Origin: Bacillus sp. FJAT-22090
GTDB lineage: Bacteria; Bacillota; Bacilli; Bacillales_A; Planococcaceae
Assembly: GCF_007676755.1 (NCBI RefSeq)
Contig: NZ_VEBK01000001.1
Span: 186,001-250,000, forward strand
DNA length: 64,000 nucleotides
Direction: 5' to 3'
The first letter of the stretch is position 1; every line of letters starts with the position of its first letter. Made by a program: the position numbers and the translations under genes. Below are positions 17,903 through 26,223 of this stretch, piece by piece. The notes under the pieces were generated by a model. It made no database searches, had not been told where the DNA came from, and saw only the letters and a program-made list of their open reading frames with translations.

Positions 17903-18826
17903 TTAAGTTTGTTCATGGAACTTAGCCTGTACTTTAAGCTCGTCCAATGCTTTCTGTGTAATTTCATCTGCATTTTCTTGTTCACTTTTAAACCATTTAA
18001 AAAAGATGGATGACAAAACCACAGCATATATAATCTCTTGAATAATTTTCATTAGAATACCGCCTAATTGCTGATCAGCTTCTGGTGACATATTCGAGAA
18101 TAGTTCAGGACCAGAAAGAGATAACCCTGATAATGTGCTTGACGGAACGCATAATTCCATTGCTTTAAGCCAAGCATCTCCATCCGTATATGTCGTGTAG
18201 TTAGCATCACCTGAGAAAATAATAAGTGCACATGCCGGAGTGATTAAAACTGCACTCCCTATAATGTAACCAATTTTCTTAAGACCATGTAGTCCTTTTT
18301 CCCCCTTAATAATATCGACAATTGACCACCACATAAAGATTGCTGACAAGAATAAAACAAATGTATAAGTTCCATGCAATACTTCGTCTAATTTAATATA
18401 GTCAAGCAGTAATGGAATATGGTAAAGAGAAAACAACCCTGAAAATACAATTAGCGATAATAATGGTTTAGTTAAAATAGGGAAAAATTTTCGTACTACA
18501 GGTAAATCAATGACAACCTTCCAAACCCACCATGGAATCCCTTTCATCAATAAAGGAGGGATTAACAGTAGTAATAAAGCCATTTGTACCATATGATATG
18601 TAAACATGATATGTGCCATTAAATCCACTGGTGAACCTTTTACGATATATAGAAGCACTATACTCGTTAAAAAATAGGCAGCTTCTTTCCGTGTTAGAGG
18701 CTCCGATACTTTAAAGTCTTTTCGCCATTTAACTGTTATTAAAAAATATAAAATAGTTATAAACACTAATAATCCAATTAGTACAGGACTCCAATTAGCT
18801 TGAAAACCAAATATACTTAAAGGCAT
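17903..18826 (-). CDS. ctaG: Cytochrome c oxidase assembly factor CtaG (caa3 type)
   Basis: 307 aa with about seven membrane helices. It is the Bacillus-type CtaG, unrelated to the Cox11 CtaG of proteobacteria, and is needed for active caa3 oxidase in B. subtilis. Conserved motifs include AHIMFTYHMVQM near residue 71, LYHIPLL near 135 and the Trp-rich MWWSIVDI near 165. It starts 147 bp after ctaF with a terminator-like hairpin in the gap, so it may be transcribed partly on its own. Confidence 0.93.
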   Translation of the reverse strand: MPLSIFGFQANWSPVLIGLLVFITILYFLITVKWRKDFKVSEPLTRKEAAYFLTSIVLLYIVKGSPVDLMAHIMFTYHMVQMALLLLLIPPLLMKGIPWWVWKVVIDLPVVRKFFPILTKPLLSLIVFSGLFSLYHIPLLLDYIKLDEVLHGTYTFVLFLSAIFMWWSIVDIIKGEKGLHGLKKIGYIIGSAVLITPACALIIFSGDANYTTYTDGDAWLKAMELCVPSSTLSGLSLSGPELFSNMSPEADQQLGGILMKIIQEIIYAVVLSSIFFKWFKSEQENADEITQKALDELKVQAKFHEQT

Positions 18827-18927
18827 AAGTAACCTCGCTCCTTTTTTGCAACTACCTCCATTATAAAGGGCAGCATGAATAACTTCAATGAACGAACTAT
18901 GACAAATGAGAAAATAGGAAAAACTAA

Positions 18928-18965
18928 AAAAGTCGAGACTAAGAATAATCTTAGCCTCGACTTTT
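18928..18965 (-). terminator. Hairpin after ctaF
   Basis: AAAAGTCGAG plus CTAAG pairs with CTTAG plus CTCGACTTTT with a one-base asymmetry. On the minus strand TTTTTAGTTT follows. It may end the ctaCDEF transcript or attenuate reading into ctaG. Confidence 0.75.
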
Positions 18966-18973
18966 AAATTACA

Positions 18974-19309
18974 TTAACCCCACCATATGATCGTTAAAAA
19001 CGTCAGGATGAAAATAAATCCAAAGAATGCACCAACAAATAAGAAATAAGAAGGAACATTATGATTTTTTTCACTCATATGCATGAAATAATAAAGTTGC
19101 AATACAACTTGAACTGCAGCTAGCAATAGAATAACTGGAGCTATTAAATATTTTGAGAACCCAGCAGCAACTGAAGTAAATGCAATTAGGGTTAAGAAAA
19201 TCATAATTGCAAATGTTGTTAGTTGCCCACGCATAGCCTGTCTTCTCTTTTGCTTCAAATAGTTAAATTCAGTTTCCGTTCTAACATAAACTTGAGCGTC
19301 GTGTGACAT
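18974..19309 (-). CDS. ctaF: Cytochrome c oxidase subunit IV (CtaF)
   Basis: 111 aa with three membrane helices, matching the prokaryotic subunit IV family. The YYFMHMSEKNH loop is a typical feature. It is the small subunit of caa3 oxidase. It starts 1 bp from the ctaE stop, so the pair is translationally coupled. Confidence 0.94.
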   Translation of the reverse strand: MSHDAQVYVRTETEFNYLKQKRRQAMRGQLTTFAIMIFLTLIAFTSVAAGFSKYLIAPVILLLAAVQVVLQLYYFMHMSEKNHNVPSYFLFVGAFFGFIFILTFLTIIWWG

Positions 19310-19310
19310 A

Positions 19311-19937
19311 TTAACCTACAACTCCCATCAAGTATACTACTGTAAAGATGAATACCCATACTACGTCAATAAAGTGCCAGTATAGGGAAGCAGTATAGTA
19401 TTTCGGTGCATTATACAAGTTAAAACCACGTTTTGCATTACGTATAATCAATAGTGTAATCCATACTAGCCCGACTACAACGTGTAGACCATGCGTACCA
19501 ACTAACGTAAAGAAAGAGGATGAAAACGCACTTTGACCATAATGGAATCCTAAATGAACATAATGTTTAAACTCATAAATTTCAAAGCATAGGAACGCAA
19601 GACCAAGAGCAACCGTAATTCCTAACCAAATTTGCATACCTTTAAAATTATGATTTTTCATATGATACATTGCATACACACTAGTTAATGACGAAGTAAG
19701 AAGAAGCATGGTCATAACGAATACAAGTGGTAATTCAAATAATGATTCAGTTGAAAATTCCATACCACTTGGCCCTTTATTTTTAAGCGCTAAATAAGTG
19801 GCAAATAAACTAGCAAACAGTACAGTTTCTCCACCTAGAAACAACCAGAAGCCTAAAAACTTATTTTTACCTTCTAAAGTCGATTGTTCTGGATGATCCG
19901 GCCAAGTTTGTGGGGTGTACTTTTTATTCAAGTCCAT
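19311..19937 (-). CDS. ctaE: Cytochrome c oxidase subunit III (CtaE)
   Basis: 208 aa with five predicted helices. It contains the subunit III blocks FWLFLGGETVLFASLFATYL near 30 and HGLHVVVGLVWI near 148, and ends in WHFIDVVWVFIFTVVYLMG. It is part of caa3 oxidase. The SD AAGGGGGT precedes ATG 19937, 2 bp after the ctaD stop. Confidence 0.96.
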   Translation of the reverse strand: MDLNKKYTPQTWPDHPEQSTLEGKNKFLGFWLFLGGETVLFASLFATYLALKNKGPSGMEFSTESLFELPLVFVMTMLLLTSSLTSVYAMYHMKNHNFKGMQIWLGITVALGLAFLCFEIYEFKHYVHLGFHYGQSAFSSSFFTLVGTHGLHVVVGLVWITLLIIRNAKRGFNLYNAPKYYTASLYWHFIDVVWVFIFTVVYLMGVVG

Positions 19938-19939
19938 TA

Positions 19940-21802
19940 TTATTTACCCCCTTTTTCATTCATTAAATCTTCTTTGTGAATATGAAAACCATGATCATCT
20001 TTCAATGAACGTACAGCCATAGAACCAAACGTAATTGCAAAACCAATTACTAAGACTGGAATAGACCAATCTTTTTCACCATGGTAAAGTGCACCAAAAG
20101 CTGCTATGAATAAACCAATTGTCATAACAAAAGGAATAAATGAGTTATTTGGCATATGAATATCAGATAAAGGTTCTGCATATGTCATACCTTCTTTATT
20201 ACCCTCTTGTTTTTCAATCCAGAACGTATCTAGTCCACGAACAAGTGGAGTCTGTTTAAAGTTATAGAATGGCACTGGTTGTGGAATAGCCCACTCTAAA
20301 GTACGACCATCTTTCCATGGGTCATTACCAACAGGTACATTTTTAGCTACTGTAACAATGATATTGATCACAAGAATAATAACACCAACTGCCATGAATG
20401 CAGCACCAACAGAACTAATTAAGTTAAATAAATCCCAACCTTGGTCTGCTCTGTACGTAAATACGCGACGAGGCATACCCATTAGTCCTAAGAAATGTTG
20501 AATAAAGAAAGTTAAATGGAAACCAATAAAGAAGAACCAGAACGTCCATTTACCGAGTTTTTCACTTAACATTTGGTTAAACATTAACGGCCAATATAAA
20601 TGTACACCTGCTAAAATTGCAAGCACTACACCACCTACGATTACGTAGTGGAAATGGGCAACGATAAAGTATGAATCGTGTAATTGGTAATCTAGCGGAG
20701 CAGCTGCCTGCATAATACCAGTTACACCACCCGCTACGAATGAAGGAATAAACCCTAAAGCATACAACATTGGCGTTGTAACTTTAATACTTCCTCCCCA
20801 CATCGTAAGCAACCAGTTAAATATTTTCATACCAGTAGGTACAGCGATAGCCATTGTTGCAACAGCGAAAATAGCATTAGCTGTAGGACCTAAACCAACT
20901 GTAAACATATGGTGAGCCCAAACCATGAATCCTAGGAAACCGATTAATACAGTTGCAAATACCATAGATGAGTATCCATACAAACGTTTACGAGAGAAGA
21001 TTGCGAATATCTCTGAGAATATACCGAAAGCAGGTAGTACTAAGATATATACTTCAGGATGCCCGAAGATCCAGAATAAATGCTCCCAAATTATTGTATT
21101 ACCACCCATTGTATGGTCGAAGAAGTTACCGCCAAACATGCGGTCCAAGATTAAGAAAAATAGACCAACAGTAAGTGGTGGGAAAGCAAAAAGAATCAAC
21201 GCACTTGCAACAAATGTCGTCCAAGTCATTAAAGGCATACGCATATACGTCATACCTGGAGCGCGCATATTAATAATTGTTACAAGGAAGTTAATACCCC
21301 CTATATAAGTACCTGCACCGGCTATCTGTAATCCAAGTGCATAAAAGTCAATACCATGACCAGGTGACGCTAATGATAATGATGCATAAGAAGTCCATCC
21401 TGCGTCAGGCGCTCCATGCATAAACCAAGATAGGTTAAGGAAAATACCACCAAACAAGAATAACCAAAAACCAAGAGCATTTAGAAATGGAAACGCTACG
21501 TCACGTGCACCAATCTGAAGTGGCATGACTGCGTTCATAAATCCAAATAATATCGGCATGGCCGCAAGGAAAATCATCGTTGTTCCGTGCATTGTAATAA
21601 TTTCATTGAATAGACCTGCACTAACAAAATCGTTATCGGGCTGTGCTAATTGAATACGGATTAGCATCGCCTCTATACCACCGATTACGAAAAACAAACC
21701 ACCGGCAGCGAGGTACATGACTGCGATTTTTTTATGGTCGACTGTTGTTAAATAGTCCCATAATGTTGCACCGAAGCCCTTTTTCTTTGCGATAGAACTC
21801 AC
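19940..21802 (-). CDS. ctaD: Cytochrome c oxidase subunit I (CtaD)
   Basis: 620 aa, 14 helices. It carries the heme-copper oxidase ligands: MHGTTM (low-spin heme His), WIFGHPEVYILVLP (CuB His with the cross-linked Tyr), WAHHMFT (two CuB His) and HFHYVIVGG (heme a3 and heme a His). It reduces O2 to water and pumps protons. GTG 21802 is preferred because AGGGAGG lies 8 nt upstream; the in-frame ATG at 21820 lies before that SD. Confidence 0.96.
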   Translation of the reverse strand: MSSIAKKKGFGATLWDYLTTVDHKKIAVMYLAAGGLFFVIGGIEAMLIRIQLAQPDNDFVSAGLFNEIITMHGTTMIFLAAMPILFGFMNAVMPLQIGARDVAFPFLNALGFWLFLFGGIFLNLSWFMHGAPDAGWTSYASLSLASPGHGIDFYALGLQIAGAGTYIGGINFLVTIINMRAPGMTYMRMPLMTWTTFVASALILFAFPPLTVGLFFLILDRMFGGNFFDHTMGGNTIIWEHLFWIFGHPEVYILVLPAFGIFSEIFAIFSRKRLYGYSSMVFATVLIGFLGFMVWAHHMFTVGLGPTANAIFAVATMAIAVPTGMKIFNWLLTMWGGSIKVTTPMLYALGFIPSFVAGGVTGIMQAAAPLDYQLHDSYFIVAHFHYVIVGGVVLAILAGVHLYWPLMFNQMLSEKLGKWTFWFFFIGFHLTFFIQHFLGLMGMPRRVFTYRADQGWDLFNLISSVGAAFMAVGVIILVINIIVTVAKNVPVGNDPWKDGRTLEWAIPQPVPFYNFKQTPLVRGLDTFWIEKQEGNKEGMTYAEPLSDIHMPNNSFIPFVMTIGLFIAAFGALYHGEKDWSIPVLVIGFAITFGSMAVRSLKDDHGFHIHKEDLMNEKGGK

Positions 21803-21835
21803 AACTTTAACCTCCCTCATAATTATCTACTGACA

Positions 21836-22918
21836 TTATTTTTCAATAGATAGTCCCATTAAATATTCTGCAAGAGCATCTAATTGCTCATCGCTAAATT
21901 TTTCGCCATTATTAATTACTTCTGGCTGTGGCATTTGATTGCCTGGTTTATAGCTTTGCGGATCATTAATCCAATTTTTAATGTTTTCTTTCGTATGGTC
22001 CATAAATCCAGCAACACGGTTACGATCTCCGAATGTAGCTAAGTTTGGTCCAAAACCACCTGTTGTTCCTGCTGCAGAAGTTGCATGACATGAAATACAG
22101 CTAGTATTAAAGATTTCTTCCCCTTGTGTAGCAAGTTGACCGTCTGCAACATGTTCTGTAGTTTTCGCTGCTTCTACCCACGCTTTAAAGTCTTCAGGAC
22201 TTAACGTTTTTACTTTGAAATCCATTAGAGCATGCGAAGGTCCACAAAGCTCAGCACATTTTCCGTAAAATACACCTTGTTCTAATCCAGCAGATTCTTT
22301 ATCGAACTCTAAATAGAATTGGTTTACGTTTTCTACGTTTGTATCCATCTTACCGCCAGCTGCTGGGATCCAGAATGAGTGCTTTACATCAGCCGCTTTT
22401 AAATTAAAGTAAACTTTCTCACCAGTAGGAACTACAAGTTCTTGAGAAGTTACAACACCTAAATCTGGGTATTCAAACTCCCACCAATATAGTTTTGCAG
22501 TTACATTAACAGTAACAGCCGTTTTGTTCCCATCAGCATCTACTTCATCCATAGCAGCTACATCTGCATGTTTATACGTATAAATTACTGTTGGAATAGC
22601 AAGCACGATTAAAAGAAGAATTGGGATAACTGTCCAAATAACTTCTAGTGTGTGACTTCCTTCTACCTGTTCTGGAATAACGTTTTCTCCAACTCTTTTA
22701 CGTCGGAATTTCACTATTGCAATTACATAAATAATTACTACCACAATAATAACTAACGCCATAATAGCAGAAGATAGTAGTAATAAATTAAATTGATCTC
22801 TTCCGACTTGTCCTGCCGGTGTAAGCGTTGATAAGTATTCTTCGCCACAACCCGATAAGAAAATCGTTAGAGCTGCTAACAGTGAAAAAAGTCGCCATTT
22901 TTTAAGCCCTTTCATCAT
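21836..22918 (-). CDS. ctaC: Cytochrome c oxidase subunit II with fused cytochrome c (CtaC)
   Basis: 360 aa lipoprotein. The signal peptide ends in the lipobox LSGC, then two membrane helices (about 40-65 and 90-110) precede the cupredoxin domain. The CuA motif CAELCGPSHALM is near residue 235. A C-terminal cytochrome c domain follows, with the CISCH heme site near 295 and a Met ligand in NQMPQPE. This fusion defines caa3-type oxidase. ATG 22918 or the adjacent ATG 22915 is the likely start; a much longer upstream frame overlaps the end of ctaB and has no SD. Confidence 0.95.
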   Translation of the reverse strand: MMKGLKKWRLFSLLAALTIFLSGCGEEYLSTLTPAGQVGRDQFNLLLLSSAIMALVIIVVVIIYVIAIVKFRRKRVGENVIPEQVEGSHTLEVIWTVIPILLLIVLAIPTVIYTYKHADVAAMDEVDADGNKTAVTVNVTAKLYWWEFEYPDLGVVTSQELVVPTGEKVYFNLKAADVKHSFWIPAAGGKMDTNVENVNQFYLEFDKESAGLEQGVFYGKCAELCGPSHALMDFKVKTLSPEDFKAWVEAAKTTEHVADGQLATQGEEIFNTSCISCHATSAAGTTGGFGPNLATFGDRNRVAGFMDHTKENIKNWINDPQSYKPGNQMPQPEVINNGEKFSDEQLDALAEYLMGLSIEK

Positions 22919-23019
22919 AGCTAAATCAAACCCCTCTTTCATAGTTGTATTCATGTGCAATTTGGACTGTGGTTCTGTTTTATATGAATTCTTGTTGACT
23001 AAAGAAAGAATCCCAGTAG

Positions 23020-23943
23020 TTAAATGAAAATAGAAAAGATAATCATTGATACAAATAGAATCGTCATGTAGTTTAACGAATAGATAAACATACGAGTAGC
23101 CCATTTTATATCATCTTCTGCTCGGAAGCCTTTAATTGATAGCAATAACCAGCCTATGTTTAGCGCTGTCGCCAATATGATAAAAGCGATTCCAAGATCC
23201 ATTAATAAAAAAGGTAATGGGAACAAAAGTATAATCCATAAAAGCATAGATACTTTCGTGCGTTTAAAACCTTTTACTACAGGTAACATAGGTATGTTCG
23301 CTGCTCGATATTCTTCAGTTCGCTTCATCGCAAGTGCATAGAAATGCGGTGGTTGCCAAGCAAACATGATTAAGAACAATGCTAAAGCACCAAAACTTAA
23401 TCCTGGTTCTACTGCTGCCCATCCAATTAATGGAGGTATTGCACCTGAGATACTACCTACTACCGTATTACTAACATGTTTTCTTTTTGACCACATAGAG
23501 TATAAAACAACGTAACTTATGATACCCGCCAGTCCCCAAACTCCCGCAGAAGTTGAAGCCATAAACAACAAGATTTCACCTACAATTAAAAATGAAAAGG
23601 AAGTTATCAGCACGGCTGATGGTGTAAATCTTCCAGTAACAGTAGGTCTACCTTTTTTGCTTTTCATGACAGGGTCAATATCACGATCGATAAAGTTATT
23701 CATCGCTGCAGATCCCGCAATTATAAGTGCTGCTCCAAAAAGCGTATAAAATAACAAATCTAGCTCTTGTAGAAAATTTCGGTTAGTAATTTGAAAAGCT
23801 ACCCACAAACCAGTAAAAGTAGTTACTAAATTCGAGTTGACAATTCCAATCTTAATAAGTGATAGAAAGTCTTTTAGAAAAGAACTATTAACTGGGTCTG
23901 TTTCTGCTTCGGTAGTAGCGGTTAATGAATGACCATTTGACAT
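23020..23943 (-). CDS. ctaB: Protoheme IX farnesyltransferase (heme O synthase, CtaB)
   Basis: 307 aa, UbiA superfamily. The Asp-rich prenyl-diphosphate site NNFIDRDIDPVMKSKKGRPT is near residue 82, and a second, YALAMKRTEEYRAANIPMLP, near 201. It adds a farnesyl group to heme B to give heme O, the precursor of heme A. The strong SD AAAGGAGGGG precedes ATG 23943. It diverges from ctaA. Confidence 0.96.
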   Translation of the reverse strand: MSNGHSLTATTEAETDPVNSSFLKDFLSLIKIGIVNSNLVTTFTGLWVAFQITNRNFLQELDLLFYTLFGAALIIAGSAAMNNFIDRDIDPVMKSKKGRPTVTGRFTPSAVLITSFSFLIVGEILLFMASTSAGVWGLAGIISYVVLYSMWSKRKHVSNTVVGSISGAIPPLIGWAAVEPGLSFGALALFLIMFAWQPPHFYALAMKRTEEYRAANIPMLPVVKGFKRTKVSMLLWIILLFPLPFLLMDLGIAFIILATALNIGWLLLSIKGFRAEDDIKWATRMFIYSLNYMTILFVSMIIFSIFI

Positions 23944-24266
23944 GCTGCCCCTCCTTTCAAAGTTGTAAGCATATTCCGCTACCTTTTACTATATCGAAAA
24001 TCATTTATAATTTCTATAGTGAATAAAGATTTTCGAATAATAAGTTCTAAAAAAATGTAAATAAAGATAGAACATATCAATAGTAAATCATTTTTTGTCA
24101 CTATTTGTGAATGTTCGAGCACGAATTTATGAACAATTTGTGAAATGGTTTTTTCATCTCCATGTGTTCAAAGTATATACATTGTATTTTTTCTCATGTT
24201 TCGATATTATCTAAAAGCAGATACCGTTTTTTAAAGACGAGCAAGATACATAAAGTAGGTGGCGAA
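23944..24266. other. Divergent ctaB-ctaA control region
   Basis: 323 bp without a gene, AT rich. It holds the SD of ctaB at its left end, two TTTGTGAA motifs (listed separately) and a TATATA stretch near 24174. An in-frame extension of ctaA into this region (from 24162) has no SD and is not accepted. Confidence 0.6.
24104..24145 (+). promoter_or_regulatory. Candidate ResD-type sites upstream of ctaA
   Basis: TTTGTGAAT (24104-24112) and TTTGTGAAA (24137-24145) are 33 bp apart, about three helical turns, with a weaker TTTGTCA at 24094. As I recall, the ResD site in B. subtilis is close to TTTGTGAAT, and ResDE controls ctaA and ctaB there. Binding here is inferred only from motif and location. 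Confidence 0.4.
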
Positions 24267-25178
24267 TTGCACATTAATAAATATTTAAAATGGTTGGCTA
24301 TTGCTTCTACAGTCGGCATGCTGCTCATCCTTTTAGGGGGAGCACTAGTTACCAAAACTGACAGTGGCATGGGATGTGGAAGGCATTGGCCAGGTTGTAA
24401 TGGACAACTTATTCCTGATGAAATAACCGCAGAGGTATTAATTGAATTCTCACATCGCCTCGTTACAGGTGCTGTAGGAATTTTCATCGTTGCTCTAGCT
24501 ATTTGGGCTTGGCGTTCTCTAGGACATGTTCGTGAAACTAAATTTTTATCTTTCATGGCTGTCTTTTTCTTAGTATTGCAAGCATTAATTGGTGCTGCAC
24601 AAGTAAAATGGGGACAAGGCGATTTTATCCTCGCGCTTCATTTTGGGATTTCCCTTATTTCATTTGCAGCCGTATTATTATTAACCTTGTTAGTTTTTGA
24701 GGTTGACCGAAAATTTGACACGGATAAAATTAGAATAGGTAAAACGTTAAGATTTCATACTATCGGTATCACACTTTATTCATATGTGGTTATTTATACG
24801 GGTGCGCTTGTCCGACATACCGAATCCAGTTTAGTTTGCAGAGACTGGCCACTATGTAGAAATGATGAATGGACATTACCAACAAACTTATACGAATGGG
24901 TACAAATGGGTCATCGAACTGCAGCAGGATTGATTTTTATTTGGATATTAATTGCTGCAATCCATGTTATTCGCAATTATAAAGATCAACGTACTATTTA
25001 CTGGGGATGGATCATCGCACTCGTGTTAGTAACTTGTCAACTATGTTCTGGAATGTTCGTTGTTCTATCGAAGTTAAATTTGTATATTGCATTATTACAT
25101 TCTTTATTTATTTCACTTCTTTTTGGATTGTTATGCTATATGATTCTTTTATTGTCCAGAAGCAGAGGGAATAATTAA
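24267..25178 (+). CDS. ctaA: Heme A synthase (CtaA)
   Basis: 303 aa, eight helices. Both conserved extracellular Cys pairs are seen: CGRHWPGC near 38 and CRDWPLC near 192. Heme-ligand His residues lie in EFSHRLVTG, LALHFGIS, MGHRTAAG and LLHSLFIS. It oxidises heme O to heme A for the oxidase encoded next door. TTG 24267 gives the family length (B. subtilis 306 aa) and has AGGTGG just upstream. Confidence 0.93.
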   Translation: MHINKYLKWLAIASTVGMLLILLGGALVTKTDSGMGCGRHWPGCNGQLIPDEITAEVLIEFSHRLVTGAVGIFIVALAIWAWRSLGHVRETKFLSFMAVFFLVLQALIGAAQVKWGQGDFILALHFGISLISFAAVLLLTLLVFEVDRKFDTDKIRIGKTLRFHTIGITLYSYVVIYTGALVRHTESSLVCRDWPLCRNDEWTLPTNLYEWVQMGHRTAAGLIFIWILIAAIHVIRNYKDQRTIYWGWIIALVLVTCQLCSGMFVVLSKLNLYIALLHSLFISLLFGLLCYMILLLSRSRGNN

Positions 25179-25233
25179 GTTTTTAAGTACATCATGTTTT
25201 TAATTCCCCAACCAAACGAAGATTAAACAAAAT

Positions 25234-25284
25234 GATAGGTCTCTTCATGTTTCCAATGGAATCAGAAGTGTCCTATCTTTTTTT
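25234..25284 (+). terminator. Terminator of ctaA
   Basis: GATAGG (25234-25239) pairs with CCTATC (25272-25277); CTTC/GAAG and TTCC/GGAA pair inside it. Seven Ts follow. Confidence 0.8.
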
Positions 25285-25364
25285 GGGTAACGATTGCTGA
25301 TGTACATCATCTTTGTATTATCAGTACAATTATTAACGAAATATTTATAATTCGTTAGATAGGG

Positions 25365-26117
25365 ATGATGTGTCTTAATCGGTGTCCGCTTGGATTTCCG
25401 CTGAAGGACGGACGCTTTCCACGGGGTGAGGGGGGAGCGATGAGCCTTCACCGCCCGCTTAGGCGTTCGATGTGAAGTCTCATTTGACTCACTTGATCCC
25501 GTTGGAGTCGCCGTCCTTTTCGCTCCAATCCATCCAAATAGACGCTTTTATCTGTATTTATTAGCCATTATAAGTGAGGAAATGGCTTAGTGAGACCAAT
25601 TGTCACTTGAAAGCAACCAATTCAATTGGCAACGCAACCAGTTAGAGCTTGAAAGCAATCAAATTGGCAACGAGCGCAACCAATTCTCCACGCAAAGGCT
25701 AGCGGACACTGATTGCCATGCACTTTACTTGAAGTCTCCGCTTAATTTACATGGCTTATCGTCCTTTAAAATTTGCGCAACATATCAGACGCTACTCGCA
25801 ACATTTGGGACAGATCGAACTTTTATGCTCGTATACTACCTCGTTATGCCTGCATAACAACATTCTTTGCTCGGAACGGAAGCAATTTTCTTTGATTTTC
25901 TCTGCTGGAGGCGACTCCTACGGAGGCCAACAAGATGTTGGTCACGAAGGCGTTGCCACACGATGTGGCGATCTTAGCCTTTGTTCCGCTATAGGCAAAT
26001 GAGCCATTCCAACGAACGCGCAAGCGGACGGAATGGCTCATCGCTCACCCGGCGGAAAACGTCCGACAGCTGCGAAAATCATAGCGGTCACTCCCTTAAG
26101 ACGCACTTTCCCTAGAA
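25365..26117. repeat. Dispersed imperfect-palindrome element, copy B (inverted relative to copy A)
   Basis: At about 750 bp this is the longest copy. Its ends are GTGTCTTAA (left) and TTAAGACGCAC (right). Five 21-bp units, mostly AACCAATT-type, start at 25596, 25617, 25638, 25659 and 25680. The GC-rich arms are about 25385-25540 and 25900-26090, in opposite orientation. A frame reading through the 21-bp units (SNQ every seven residues) stays open from 25600 to 25857 but has no convincing SD. I see no gene between 25179 and 26223. Confidence 0.85.
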
Positions 26118-26183
26118 TGTCATCTATAAAATTTCTAGCATCCGGTTCCATAGCTTACCAACTTATATAAACTTTATAAATTC

Positions 26184-26221
26184 AAAAGGCTGTTTGACAA
26201 TTGCATGTCAAACAGCCTTTT
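26184..26221 (-). terminator. Terminator of pyc
   Basis: AAAAGGCTGTTTGACA (26184-26199) pairs with TGTCAAACAGCCTTTT (26206-26221), a perfect 16-bp stem with a 6-nt loop. T runs on both strands make it bidirectional. Confidence 0.9.
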
Positions 26222-26223
26222 TC

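Noticed and set aside
20925-21308. Plus-strand 127-codon ORF opposite ctaD
   Set aside because: It is the antisense shadow of a highly conserved gene, with no SD and no recognisable product.
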